Under the pieces are notes generated by a model. That model was not told where the DNA came from. It made no database searches and saw only the letters and a program-made list of their open reading frames with translations. From Chthoniobacter flavus (lineage in GTDB: Bacteria; Verrucomicrobiota; Verrucomicrobiia; Chthoniobacterales; Chthoniobacteraceae), in contig CAMARB010000020.1 of the NCBI GenBank assembly GCA_945860355.1, forward strand, positions 1 through 33,143: a stretch of DNA of 33,143 bases, written 5' to 3'. Below, piece after piece: positions 1-6,795 of this stretch. A program made the translations under genes and the position numbers. Numbering within the stretch: the stretch's first letter is position 1; the number at the start of each line of letters is the position of its first letter.

Positions 1-303
1 GGCCTCTTTGGAGAACCGCCCGTTCGGAGCGAGATCCAGATAGCGATCAAAATGATGCATCGCATCCATGGGACTCTTCAATTTCTCGTCATAAATGACC
101 GCGAGCTTCTGATGCAGATCCGCCGTCTTGGCAGTGCCATCCAAAGCCGCCTCGTAAAGCCGGATCGCCCCGCGAAAATCGCTTGCCGCTGATTTCTTGT
201 CGGCCTCAGCCACCCGCGACTGCCGGTCGTTGTCGACAATCCGATCGCATCCGCTCAAAGCCAGCGCGGCCATCAGCACCCCGGCCAGGCACCTCATCCT
301 CAT
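1..303 (-). CDS. Lipoprotein with TPR-like repeat (partial, 3' end outside window)
   Basis: The 101 visible codons run off the left edge. The N-terminus is a short basic stretch, a hydrophobic core and a lipobox (LALSGC, Cys19), so the product should be a lipid-anchored envelope protein. After it comes a helical segment resembling a tetratricopeptide repeat (FRGAIRLYEAAL, then HHFDRYLDLAPNGRF), the usual 'load item, count items' pattern. The start at 303 is chosen because its ATG overlaps the TGA of the upstream ppk2 gene as ATGA (300-303), which indicates translational coupling; a second in-frame ATG lies at 297. Function is unknown; TPR lipoproteins often scaffold envelope complexes. Confidence 0.75.
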   Translation of the reverse strand, partial: MRMRCLAGVLMAALALSGCDRIVDNDRQSRVAEADKKSAASDFRGAIRLYEAALDGTAKTADLHQKLAVIYDEKLKSPMDAMHHFDRYLDLAPNGRFSKEA

Positions 304-1061
304 TTGAGCTCCTTCACCCTCGCCGTCAGCGCGTCCACCACCGTCTTGGCGACCTTGACCCGGGCGCACCACTTAAAGTTCGCCGGGATCACGTTCCACG
401 GCGCGTATCGCGTGGATGTTTTTTGGAACACCTCCTCGGCCGCCGCATTGTGCTCGTCCCATTTGCGCCGATTCCGCCAATCCTCATCGTTGATTTTCCA
501 GTGTTTATAGGGGTCGGCCTCGCGCCTTTTAAAACGCAGGAGTTGTTCGTCTTTGGTGATGTGTAAGTAACACTTCACGATCAGCGCTCCATCGTCGCTG
601 AGCTGCCGCTCAAAATCGTTGATCTCCTGATACGCCCGCTTCCACTCTTTCTCGGTCGCGAATCCCTCGACGCGTTCCACGAGCAGACGGCCGTACCAAG
701 ACCTGTCAAAAACCACGCTTTGGCCGTACGGAGGCAGCTTGTTCCAAAAACGCCAAAGGTAATGGTGCTGATACTCCTCGGCAGTCGGCTTAACGATGGA
801 ATGCACCCGGAGAAGGCGAGGATCCAGCCGCTCCGTCATTCGTTTGATTGCCCCGCCTTTCCCGGCGGCGTCGGGCCCCTCGAAAACGACGATGAGCGTG
901 CTCTTCATGTCACTGAGTTCGCGCTGCAACCTGAGGAGTTCAAGCTGAAGGGTTTTGAGCTTGGGCTTGTAATCCTCCTCTGAAATCTCCTTGTGCTCGA
1001 GTTCATCGAGGCGTTTGGCCTTCTTCAATCCTACAGGCTCCACAAGTTCGGCGATCGGCAT
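300..1061 (-). CDS. ppk2: Polyphosphate kinase 2 family protein (PPK2)
   Basis: Predicted 253-residue cytoplasmic enzyme that uses polyphosphate to phosphorylate nucleotides (or the reverse). A Walker A motif EGPDAAGKGG lies at residues 61-70, followed by the PPK2 Walker B/lid region VVFDRSWYGRLLVERVEGF around 116-134. Length fits a single-domain PPK2. The frame is open upstream to 1253, but that extension would read through the tRNA-Ser gene, so the ATG at 1061 (MPIAEL) is preferred. A candidate promoter ends 6 bases before this ATG. The stop overlaps the start of the downstream lipoprotein gene by 4 bases, so the two are probably one operon. The preferred nucleotide (AMP, ADP or GDP) cannot be read from the sequence. 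Confidence 0.9.
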   Translation of the reverse strand: MPIAELVEPVGLKKAKRLDELEHKEISEEDYKPKLKTLQLELLRLQRELSDMKSTLIVVFEGPDAAGKGGAIKRMTERLDPRLLRVHSIVKPTAEEYQHHYLWRFWNKLPPYGQSVVFDRSWYGRLLVERVEGFATEKEWKRAYQEINDFERQLSDDGALIVKCYLHITKDEQLLRFKRREADPYKHWKINDEDWRNRRKWDEHNAAAEEVFQKTSTRYAPWNVIPANFKWCARVKVAKTVVDALTARVKELK

Positions 1062-1067
1062 GGCGGG

Positions 1068-1095
1068 TTTATAGCCCGGGGCTGGATTTGCGCAA
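1068..1095 (-). promoter_or_regulatory. Candidate promoter of ppk2 (TTGCGC-N16-TATAAA)
   Basis: On the minus strand a -35-like TTGCGC (1095-1090) and a -10-like TATAAA (1073-1068) are separated by 16 bases. The -10 ends 6 bases before the chosen ppk2 ATG, so transcription would begin at or very near the start codon and give a leaderless or near-leaderless mRNA. No ribosome-binding site is seen. Confidence 0.4.
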
Positions 1096-1142
1096 GTGAT
1101 GTCCCGTATCGGAAGGCGGCGCTTTCTCCTCGGGTTTTTCTT

Positions 1143-1171
1143 TTGACGCCGACAAACAGCTGCGCTTATGG
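1143..1171 (+). promoter_or_regulatory. Candidate promoter of tRNA-Ser (TTGACG-N17-TTATGG)
   Basis: TTGACG at 1143-1148 and TTATGG at 1166-1171 have the ideal 17-base spacing and lie 10 bases before the tRNA-Ser 5' end. They could also serve the tRNA-Arg 50 bases downstream. Confidence 0.5.
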
Positions 1172-1181
1172 TGCGCGCTCC

Positions 1182-1268
1182 GGTGAGGTGGCTGAGTGGT
1201 CGAAAGCACCGCTTTGCTAAAGCGGCATACTCGAAAGGGTATCGAGGGTTCAAATCCCTCCCTCACCG
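1182..1268 (+). tRNA. tRNA-Ser (anticodon GCT)
   Basis: The 87-base gene folds as a class II tRNA with a long variable arm. The 7-bp acceptor stem GGTGAGG (1182-1188)/CCTCACC (1261-1267) is perfect, with discriminator G1268. The anticodon stem CCGCT/AGCGG encloses loop TTGCTAA, anticodon GCT, reading AGC/AGU serine codons. The T-arm is GAGGG-TTCAAAT-CCCTC. The 3' CCA is not encoded. It is followed by tRNA-Arg on the same strand. Confidence 0.96.
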
Positions 1269-1318
1269 CTCTTTCTTTCCAGGTTTTTCGGGCCTTTAGG
1301 TTTTTGGGGCCTTCAGCT

Positions 1319-1390
1319 GTCCCCGTAGTTCAACGGATAGAACTGGCGTTTCCTAAACGCCCGATGTGGGTTCGATTCCCGCCGGGGACA
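1319..1390 (+). tRNA. tRNA-Arg (anticodon CCT)
   Basis: The 72-base cloverleaf has acceptor stem GTCCCCG (1319-1325)/CGGGGAC (1383-1389) and discriminator A1390. Anticodon stem GGCGT/ACGCC encloses TTCCTAA, anticodon CCT, reading AGG. The T-arm is GTGGG-TTCGATT-CCCGC. No CCA is encoded. It probably shares a transcript with tRNA-Ser; both tRNAs read AGN codons. Confidence 0.96.
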
Positions 1391-1456
1391 TTCACCCGCC
1401 CGGCGGCTCCAGCCAAACTGCCTTGAAAAACCCGACTGTTTCTCGGCAAACGCGCC

Positions 1457-1504
1457 GGGCCGGAACATCCGGCCCAATGGCGGGTCCCGGGAAGATGCCC
1501 CGGG
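1457..1504. other. Two adjacent GC-rich hairpins
   Basis: GGGCCGG-AACAT-CCGGCCC (1457-1475) is followed by CCCGGG-N7-CCCGGG (1486-1504). They lie downstream of the tRNAs and could help end that transcript, but no T-run follows, so their role is uncertain. Confidence 0.3.
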
Positions 1505-1553
1505 TCAACGGCATCCCCTTCTGTGCGCACTCGTTTCTCCCTCCGAAATCCCC

Positions 1554-1581
1554 TTGCGGGTCGAAACCGAGCTCTTAGTAT
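1554..1581 (+). promoter_or_regulatory. Candidate promoter for the Gfo/Idh/MocA gene
   Basis: TTGCGG (1554-1559) and TAGTAT (1576-1581) are 16 bases apart and lie 42 bases before the start codon at 1624. The -35 is a moderate match, and no other good candidate was seen in this gap. Confidence 0.3.
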
Positions 1582-1623
1582 CGCGGCCCTTCCCAACCCC
1601 AACCCAACAACCTCTCCTCTCTC

Positions 1624-2781
1624 ATGAGCCGAAAAATTCGCATGGGCATGATCGGCGGTGGCCGCGGCGCCTTTATTGGCGGCGTGCACCGCATCGCAGC
1701 AAACATCGACGGCCAAATCGAACTGGTCTGCGGCGCATTCAGCAGCGACCCTCAACGCTCCCGCGAATCGGGCGCGGACTTCTATCTCCCGGCCGACCGC
1801 TGCTACGGCACGTTCCAGGAAATGCTGGACAAGGAAAATGCCCTTCCGGCCGACAAACGCATGGACTTTGTCTCCATCGTCACGCCCAACCACATGCATT
1901 TTCCGCCGGCGAAAATGGCGCTTGAAAGTGGGTTCCATGTTCTCTCGGACAAACCGGCCACTTTCGATCTCTCCGAAGCAAAGGAACTCCAACAAATCGT
2001 CCAAAAAAGCGGGCTCCTCTACGGCCTCACCCACAATTACACCGGCTATCCCCTGGTAAAAGAGGCCCGCCACTTGGTTCACTCAGGCAAACTGGGCAAA
2101 ATCCGCAAAGTTGTTGTGGAATACCCTCAGGGCTGGCTGGCGACGCGCTTGGAAGCCTCAGGCCAGAAACAAGCGGGCTGGAGAACAGACCCCTCGCGTT
2201 CAGGCGCGGCCGGCTGCATCGGAGACATCGGCACCCACGCGGAGAACCTCGCCGAATACATCACCGGCCTCAAAATCAGCGAGCTCGCGGCTGACCTCAC
2301 CACGTTTGTGGAAGGCCGCCAACTCGACGACGACGGCAATGTCCTCCTGCGCTTTGAGGGGGGGGCCAAAGGTGTGCTCCACTCCTCCCAGATCTCCGTG
2401 GGCGAGGAAAACAATCTCAACATCCGGGTCTACGGTGAAACCGGCGGCCTGGAGTGGCATCAGAAAGAGCCCAACACCCTTCTGGTGAAGTGGCTCGACC
2501 AACCCATGCAGGTCTATCGCACGGCCAACGGCTACCTGAGCGCCGCGGCGGCCGCAGCGGGGCGCACGCCCCCGGCCCATCCCGAGGGCTACCTGGAGGC
2601 GTTCGCCAACATCTACCGCAACTTCGCCGCACACATCCGGGCGCACCTGCAGAAGCAGCAACCCGATGCGCTCGTGCTTGATTACCCGAAGATCGAGGAC
2701 GGCATCCGCGGCATGGCGTTTATCGAGGCCGTCGTTCAATCCAGCCGCAGCAACGCCGCTTGGACGCGCCTGGAGGCCTGA
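1624..2781 (+). CDS. Gfo/Idh/MocA family NAD(P)-dependent oxidoreductase
   Basis: The 385-residue protein has the family's two-domain layout. An N-terminal Rossmann fold opens with GMIGGGRGAFIGG (residues 8-20), and the family 'EKP' loop appears as SDKPATF (108-114) after VTPNHMHF. The C-terminal alpha/beta domain includes GCIGDIGTHAENL, which carries the Asp/His pair commonly used in catalysis. Members oxidise or reduce sugars, inositols and sugar nucleotides; the substrate here cannot be told. The ATG at 1624 is the first in frame; a later start at MGMIGGG is possible. No clear ribosome-binding site precedes it. The gene stands alone, bounded by the terminator at 2824-2855. Confidence 0.9.
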   Translation: MSRKIRMGMIGGGRGAFIGGVHRIAANIDGQIELVCGAFSSDPQRSRESGADFYLPADRCYGTFQEMLDKENALPADKRMDFVSIVTPNHMHFPPAKMALESGFHVLSDKPATFDLSEAKELQQIVQKSGLLYGLTHNYTGYPLVKEARHLVHSGKLGKIRKVVVEYPQGWLATRLEASGQKQAGWRTDPSRSGAAGCIGDIGTHAENLAEYITGLKISELAADLTTFVEGRQLDDDGNVLLRFEGGAKGVLHSSQISVGEENNLNIRVYGETGGLEWHQKEPNTLLVKWLDQPMQVYRTANGYLSAAAAAAGRTPPAHPEGYLEAFANIYRNFAAHIRAHLQKQQPDALVLDYPKIEDGIRGMAFIEAVVQSSRSNAAWTRLEA

Positions 2782-2823
2782 CCTCTCCCGGAGAAGCGTT
2801 CAAAACCCTCGCAGTCGTCTTTT

Positions 2824-2855
2824 AAAAGGGCGCGGACCTGTTCCGCGCCCTTTTT
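2824..2855 (+). terminator. Strong Rho-independent terminator
   Basis: A perfect 9-bp GC-rich stem GGGCGCGGA/TCCGCGCCC (2828-2836 with 2842-2850) has a 5-base loop and is flanked by AAAA and TTTTT, so the pairing extends further. It lies 43 bases after the oxidoreductase stop and insulates it from fabG. Confidence 0.9.
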
Positions 2856-2929
2856 ATTGTACTCGCGAGCACCTCCCTCCCAATAAGCTCTGGACTCCCC
2901 GGCGGCGCCCCTTAAAACTCCGCGGCCCT

Positions 2930-3673
2930 ATGAGATTTGCCAATCAAGTCGCCATTGTCACCGGCGCCGGACGCGGTATCGGACAAGCCATCGCCATGCG
3001 CCTGGCCAGCGAGGGCGCGCGCGTTGCGGTCGTCAGCCGCACTGAACCCAACGCCAACCGCACCGCGGACGAGATCAACTCCAAATACGCGGGCCTGGCC
3101 AAAGCCTACGCCGTGGATGTCGCCAGCCATTCGGCGGTGAAAAGTTTGGCGGAGCAAATTTTAGCGGATTTCTCCAGGGTCGATATCCTCGTCAACAACG
3201 CGGGCCTCACCCGCGACGGGCTCTCCATGCGGATGAGCGAATCAGACTGGGACGTGGTGGTGGACACCAACCTCAAGGGCGCCTTCAATTTCATCCAGGC
3301 GGTCGAAAGACCCATGATAAAGCAGCGCAGCGGACGGATCATCAACATCGCCAGCGTGGCGGGGATCATGGGCAACGCCGGGCAGGCGAACTACGCCGCG
3401 TCCAAAGCCGGGCTTCTGGGACTAACCAAATCCATCGCCCGCGAGTTGGCCAGCCGCAACATCACCGCCAACGCGGTGGCGCCGGGCTTCATTCAAACAG
3501 ACATGACCGACGTGCTCCCCGAGCAGGTGAAAACCGGGGTCACCGGTCAGATCCCCATGGGCACCTTTGGGCAGCCCGAGGACATTGCCTCGGCCGTCGC
3601 TTTTCTCGCCAGCGCCGAGGCTAAATACATCACCGGACAATGCCTGGTGGTGGATGGCGGTATGGTCATGTAA
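2930..3673 (+). CDS. fabG: 3-oxoacyl-ACP reductase (FabG-type SDR)
   Basis: The 247-residue classical short-chain dehydrogenase has the full FabG signature: TGAGRGIG (11-18) for NADP binding, NNAG (89-92), and the catalytic triad Ser142-Tyr155-Lys159 in NIASVAGIMGNAGQANYAASK, followed by APGFIQTDM. It should reduce 3-oxoacyl-ACP in fatty-acid elongation. The frame stays open upstream to 2666, but that would span the terminator at 2824-2855; the ATG at 2930 (MRFANQ) gives the normal family length. It is followed by sixA and pgl on the same strand. Other SDR substrates are possible because no other fatty-acid synthesis gene is nearby. Confidence 0.88.
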   Translation: MRFANQVAIVTGAGRGIGQAIAMRLASEGARVAVVSRTEPNANRTADEINSKYAGLAKAYAVDVASHSAVKSLAEQILADFSRVDILVNNAGLTRDGLSMRMSESDWDVVVDTNLKGAFNFIQAVERPMIKQRSGRIINIASVAGIMGNAGQANYAASKAGLLGLTKSIARELASRNITANAVAPGFIQTDMTDVLPEQVKTGVTGQIPMGTFGQPEDIASAVAFLASAEAKYITGQCLVVDGGMVM

Positions 3674-3760
3674 CCCGGCCAGGAGCGCCGCGCAGAGCCG
3701 CCCCGCGCCGGACTTTTCCGGGCGCTCGGGGCGCCTCCAGCCCGCTCCTAGCGGTCCCCC

Positions 3761-4261
3761 ATGCAGCTTTACCTCCTCCGTCACGCCAACGCCGACACCC
3801 CGGCCGCGACCGACTTTGACCGGGCGCTCTCCCCCCTGGGCGTCAACCAAGCCCGCACCGTCGGCTGGTTCTGCCGGGAACACGGACTGATTCCCGAGAT
3901 CGTCCTCACCAGTCCCCTCCTCCGGGCCCGACAAACCGCGGAACATTTCACCCAAACCCTCGGGGTTCCCCCGGCGGAAGTGGCCTCGTTCCTGGCGAGC
4001 GGGATGTCCCCGCACATGGCGCTGACGGAACTCAAAGCCTACAAAGAGTTCGAGAACGTGTTGATCGTCGGCCATGAACCCGACTTCAGCATGCTCATCG
4101 CCGAGCTCCTCGGGTTGCCCTCTCCGGAGCATGTCTCGGTGAAAAAAGCGTCTCTCACCCGCCTCTCCGTCAAGAGGCTGCGGGTGGGCGGAGCGCGCCT
4201 GGAGTTTTCCCTCCCCTGCCGCCTGATGGCGCCGCCGCCCCCTCCGAACCCTTCACTCTAA
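3761..4261 (+). CDS. sixA: SixA-like histidine phosphatase
   Basis: The 166-residue protein of the histidine phosphatase superfamily begins directly with the strand-plus-catalytic motif LYLLRHANAD (Arg7, His8). It has the phosphate-binding SPLLRARQTA (Arg56) and the second histidine in VGHEPDFS (His105). Length and the lack of extra domains fit SixA, which dephosphorylates phosphohistidine, for example on HPt domains or PTS proteins. The usual RHG tripeptide is RHA here. A proline-rich tail (PPPPPN) ends the protein. It starts 87 bases after fabG and ends 13 bases before pgl, so co-transcription with pgl is likely. Confidence 0.85.
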   Translation: MQLYLLRHANADTPAATDFDRALSPLGVNQARTVGWFCREHGLIPEIVLTSPLLRARQTAEHFTQTLGVPPAEVASFLASGMSPHMALTELKAYKEFENVLIVGHEPDFSMLIAELLGLPSPEHVSVKKASLTRLSVKRLRVGGARLEFSLPCRLMAPPPPPNPSL

Positions 4262-4274
4262 GCCAAACGCAGTT

Positions 4275-4982
4275 ATGATCGCACCGTCCGCTTCAGACAC
4301 TCGCATCCTCTCGGATTTCGCATCCGACGCAGCCCGACTCATCCTCGAACAAGCCCGCGCGGCGATTGCCGAGCGCGGCACCTTCCGGATTGCCCTGGCG
4401 GGCGGAGAAACCCCCGCGGGCATCTACGCCAAGATGGCGGAGTTCGCAGCCGACCTGCCGTGGCAACGCGTGCAATTCACCTTCGGCGATGAACGCTGCG
4501 TGGCGCCCTCCGATGCCCAGAGCAATTTCCGCATGGCCAAGCAATCGCTCTTTCATCGCGCGGGCATCGCGGAGGGCAACGTGTTCCGGGTCCGCGGCGA
4601 GCTGCCTCCGGAGGAAGCCGCCTTGGAATACGAAGGCAAGCTGGCCGCGTTCGCCAGCCGTCTGAACGAGGCCCGCTACGTGCACGACCTGGTGCTTCTG
4701 GGCCTAGGGCCCGACGGCCACACCGCGTCCCTCTTCCCCGGCTCCCCGGCGCTGGATGAGGTCGAGCGCAACGTCATTCCCACAATCGGCCCGAAACCGC
4801 CGCCACAGCGGATCACCATGACCTTTCCGCTGATCAACGCGGCGCGCCGGGTTTTCTTCCTCGTCAACGATCCCGCCAAACAACCCGTCATTGACGACAT
4901 CTTGGCCGGACGCAACGGGCATCCGGCCGGAAAAATCCGCCCCGACCACGGTCAGGTGACCTGGTTGATTGGCCGGAAGTAG
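4275..4982 (+). CDS. pgl: 6-phosphogluconolactonase
   Basis: The 235-residue DevB/NagB-fold enzyme hydrolyses 6-phosphogluconolactone in the oxidative pentose phosphate pathway. Motifs seen are ALAGGETPAG (40-49), FTFGDERCV (68-76) and the signature LGLGPDGHTASLFPG (142-156) with the catalytic-site His149. Length is normal. It lies 13 bases after sixA with no glucose-6-phosphate dehydrogenase or gnd beside it. It faces the PfkB kinase convergently, with a 66-base gap that holds a GC-rich hairpin. Confidence 0.93.
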   Translation: MIAPSASDTRILSDFASDAARLILEQARAAIAERGTFRIALAGGETPAGIYAKMAEFAADLPWQRVQFTFGDERCVAPSDAQSNFRMAKQSLFHRAGIAEGNVFRVRGELPPEEAALEYEGKLAAFASRLNEARYVHDLVLLGLGPDGHTASLFPGSPALDEVERNVIPTIGPKPPPQRITMTFPLINAARRVFFLVNDPAKQPVIDDILAGRNGHPAGKIRPDHGQVTWLIGRK

Positions 4983-5010
4983 ATCTCAAACGCGGCGTCC
5001 GCCCGCAGCC

Positions 5011-5040
5011 GCCCCGGGAAGTCCATCGACCTCCCGGGGC
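5011..5040. terminator. Hairpin between convergent pgl and PfkB genes
   Basis: A perfect 9-bp stem GCCCCGGGA (5011-5019)/TCCCGGGGC (5032-5040) with a 12-base loop sits between two convergent stops. No T-run follows on either strand, so it may act as a weak bidirectional terminator or mRNA 3' stabiliser. Confidence 0.45.
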
Positions 5041-5048
5041 ATCGCGGA

Positions 5049-6161
5049 TTAAAGCGTCTGCAGAAACTTGCGCAGATCGTCCAAACGCGGGCTTTTGGCG
5101 TGACGCACGTAGAACCCCGAAGTGGCGACGCCGATCTGCAAACTTGCGGCGAGGTCGAGTCCGAGCAGTCGGCCAATACAGAACCCGGCGTTGAAATGAT
5201 CGCCGGCGCCCGTGGTGATTTTGGGTTTCAACGTAAAAGGCCCCACAACCGACGTGGATCCCGTGGCGTCCGAGGCGGCGGCGAACTGGGTGGGATGAAT
5301 CACCACCGTGTCGATTTTGAGCGCATCGCGGATGAGCGAAGCGTGGTGGGTCACCGTGCCATAGGTTTCCTCGGGCGGCGTGATTCCGAGCACCTCGCCC
5401 ACTTGGCGGCACTCGGCGAAATTCAAGCCGAGAATCACCCTGAAATGCTTCTCGAACTTCGAGACGGATTTGAGCGCGTCGGCGATGTCCTCGCGGGAAC
5501 GCTTGGCCGGGTCCGCGAGATCGATAAAGAGCCAACGCCGGTCCCCGTCGAGCTGCGGCGCGATCCGGGTCTGGATCTTCTGCCAGATCCCGGTCATGTG
5601 GGTGAGCATCGTCCAGTTGACCAGCGCGATGAGAGAGGCCCCTGAAAAAAGCTCCACCAACTCAGCCTCGGGAAGGTGTTTGGTGAGATTGGCCCAGTTC
5701 ACCTCCTTGAGGCTTTCGTGCTTGCCGAACATGAGCTTCCCGTCGTCGAACTCGATGGCGTCCGTGTATCCGGGCTCGGCGATCGAATGCACCGTGGCGC
5801 GTTTGGCGAATTCGGCGAAAACCGGATGCACATTGGGCGCGCCGAGATTTCCGATGTAGGTCACCCCGGTGCCGTAACTCCCGAGGGCGTTGGCCATAAT
5901 CGGCCCGTTGCCACCGAGTTTGACCATCTGCGTGACCAACTCCGCGTTCGCGCTGTGCCCGGCGGCGGCCGCGATCTTGGAGGCGAAATCCCCCATCTGG
6001 TTCATGCGCAGGTACTTGGTGGCGGACTCCCTCTGGGCGACCACGTGCAGGATCGTGTCGACAAAACCGTCGAGCCCGACGACCACTTTCGATCGGGAAA
6101 GCCGGTTGCGAGCAACTTGGAGCCGTTCGGAGACCTGGAAGGCGAGGGAAGTCTTGGACAT
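5049..6161 (-). CDS. PfkB-family carbohydrate kinase
   Basis: The 370-residue ribokinase-fold kinase carries the PfkB C-terminal signature TTGAGDHFNAGF, with anion hole and catalytic Asp in GAGD (318-321). The N-terminal GLDGFVD (29-35) and KLGGNGP (81-87) fit the sugar-binding part. It should phosphorylate a sugar or nucleoside using ATP; the substrate is not evident. It is somewhat longer than a ribokinase. The start at 6161 (MSKTSL) is preferred over an upstream in-frame start at 6206. TATAAC lies 9 bases before the ATG, which could be a -10 box giving a very short leader. It converges on pgl. Confidence 0.85.
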   Translation of the reverse strand: MSKTSLAFQVSERLQVARNRLSRSKVVVGLDGFVDTILHVVAQRESATKYLRMNQMGDFASKIAAAAGHSANAELVTQMVKLGGNGPIMANALGSYGTGVTYIGNLGAPNVHPVFAEFAKRATVHSIAEPGYTDAIEFDDGKLMFGKHESLKEVNWANLTKHLPEAELVELFSGASLIALVNWTMLTHMTGIWQKIQTRIAPQLDGDRRWLFIDLADPAKRSREDIADALKSVSKFEKHFRVILGLNFAECRQVGEVLGITPPEETYGTVTHHASLIRDALKIDTVVIHPTQFAAASDATGSTSVVGPFTLKPKITTGAGDHFNAGFCIGRLLGLDLAASLQIGVATSGFYVRHAKSPRLDDLRKFLQTL

Positions 6162-6272
6162 GGGGGCAGGGTTATAGGAGCCCTCCGGGGAGGGAGGCCA
6201 GAGCAAATTGGCCGGGCAGATCCGCCCATCCTTTTTCCTCAGGGCGCCCCCGGCTAAAACCCGCTGCCCGGC

Positions 6273-6509
6273 AGGACAGGCTCGAATGTCGCTAACTTAA
6301 GGACCATTTGGGACGATACGGTCCTCTGCAAATCTCCGAGTATGGAGGCTTGGCAAAGGCTCACGCCGCCGGTGGAGCCCAAAGTGGCACAGCCATCCTG
6401 GCTGTGACTGTCACAGATCACAGGCTGGAAGCCTGTGCCACTTTTCCCCCACCGAAACACCGCAAACCTCCCAAAATGAGCTGATCTTAGCGCCATTCAG
6501 GACAGGCTC
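6273..6509. mobile_element. MITE-like element with terminal inverted repeats and 11-bp direct repeats
   Basis: A 215-bp non-coding element (6284-6498) begins GAATGTCGCTAA and ends TTAGCGCCATTC, which are inverted copies with one mismatch. The inverted match continues inward to about 37 bp, ending in TTTGGGA (left) and TCCCAAA (right), with about 28 of 37 positions paired. The element is directly flanked by identical 11-bp copies of AGGACAGGCTC (6273-6283 and 6499-6509), as expected of a target-site duplication. No transposase is encoded. Inside lies the paired palindrome at 6381-6444. Inference: a non-autonomous transposable element mobilised in trans. Confidence 0.6.
6381..6444. repeat. REP-like paired palindrome
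   Basis: 12-bp outer arms AAAGTGGCACAG (6381-6392) and CTGTGCCACTTT (6433-6444) enclose two mini-hairpins: CACAGCCA-TCC-TGGCTGTG (6388-6406) and CACAGGCT-GGA-AGCCTGTG (6419-6437). Each has a perfect 8-bp stem and a 3-base loop. From memory, close variants of this sequence are frequent between genes in Planctomycetota/Verrucomicrobiota genomes, where they give spurious peptides with TGFQPV and SQDGCAT. It can fold either as one cruciform or as two hairpins. Confidence 0.7.
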
Positions 6510-6602
6510 CAAACCCCCATCCTTATGCGACTCGTCTGGCAGAGAAACGACCCGGCGAAGGGCGCCGAGCGACCGGACCGCACCCCCTCTCCGGGGCCCT
6601 CA

Positions 6603-6653
6603 TTTACAATTCCTTAACCATTCACGTTGAGGGCCGACACAAATGCTTAACCC
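6603..6653. promoter_or_regulatory. Tandem CpxR-like box upstream of the di-haem oxidoreductase
   Basis: Two related boxes, ACAATTCCTTAACCA (6606-6620) and ACAAATGCTTAACCC (6639-6653), match at 12 of 15 positions and are offset by 33 bp, about three helical turns. The first, extended to TTTACAATTCCTTAACCA (6603-6620), matches 15 of 18 positions with the box at 10485-10502 upstream of the response regulator. On the other strand the core reads GTTAA-N6-GTAA, close to the E. coli CpxR half-site pair GTAAA-N5-GTAAA. They lie about 145-190 bases before the ATG at 6796. The remaining stretch 6654-6795 shows nothing else clear. Confidence 0.5.
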
Positions 6654-6795
6654 GGCGACGGTTCAATCGCCCTATGCCAGCCAAGCAACCTTCCCCAAAG
6701 GACAGGTGCCCCGCCGGCTCCAGAAACTTCGCCCCTGTCCACCTTCGGACCTTTGAACCGCCGTTCTGAACACAGGCCCCCCACTCCCCCCCGCC

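Noticed and set aside
1062-1253. N-terminal extension of ppk2 to 317 residues
   Set aside because: It overlaps the tRNA-Ser gene and both candidate promoters; PPK2 similarity begins after 1061.
2666-2929. N-terminal extension of fabG
   Set aside because: It would run through the strong terminator at 2824-2855 and has no similarity to SDR proteins.
6251-6509. Intrinsic terminator reading of the palindromes between the PfkB kinase and the oxidoreductase
   Set aside because: The kinase is transcribed away from this region and no T-run follows the hairpins; the direct and inverted repeats fit a mobile element better.
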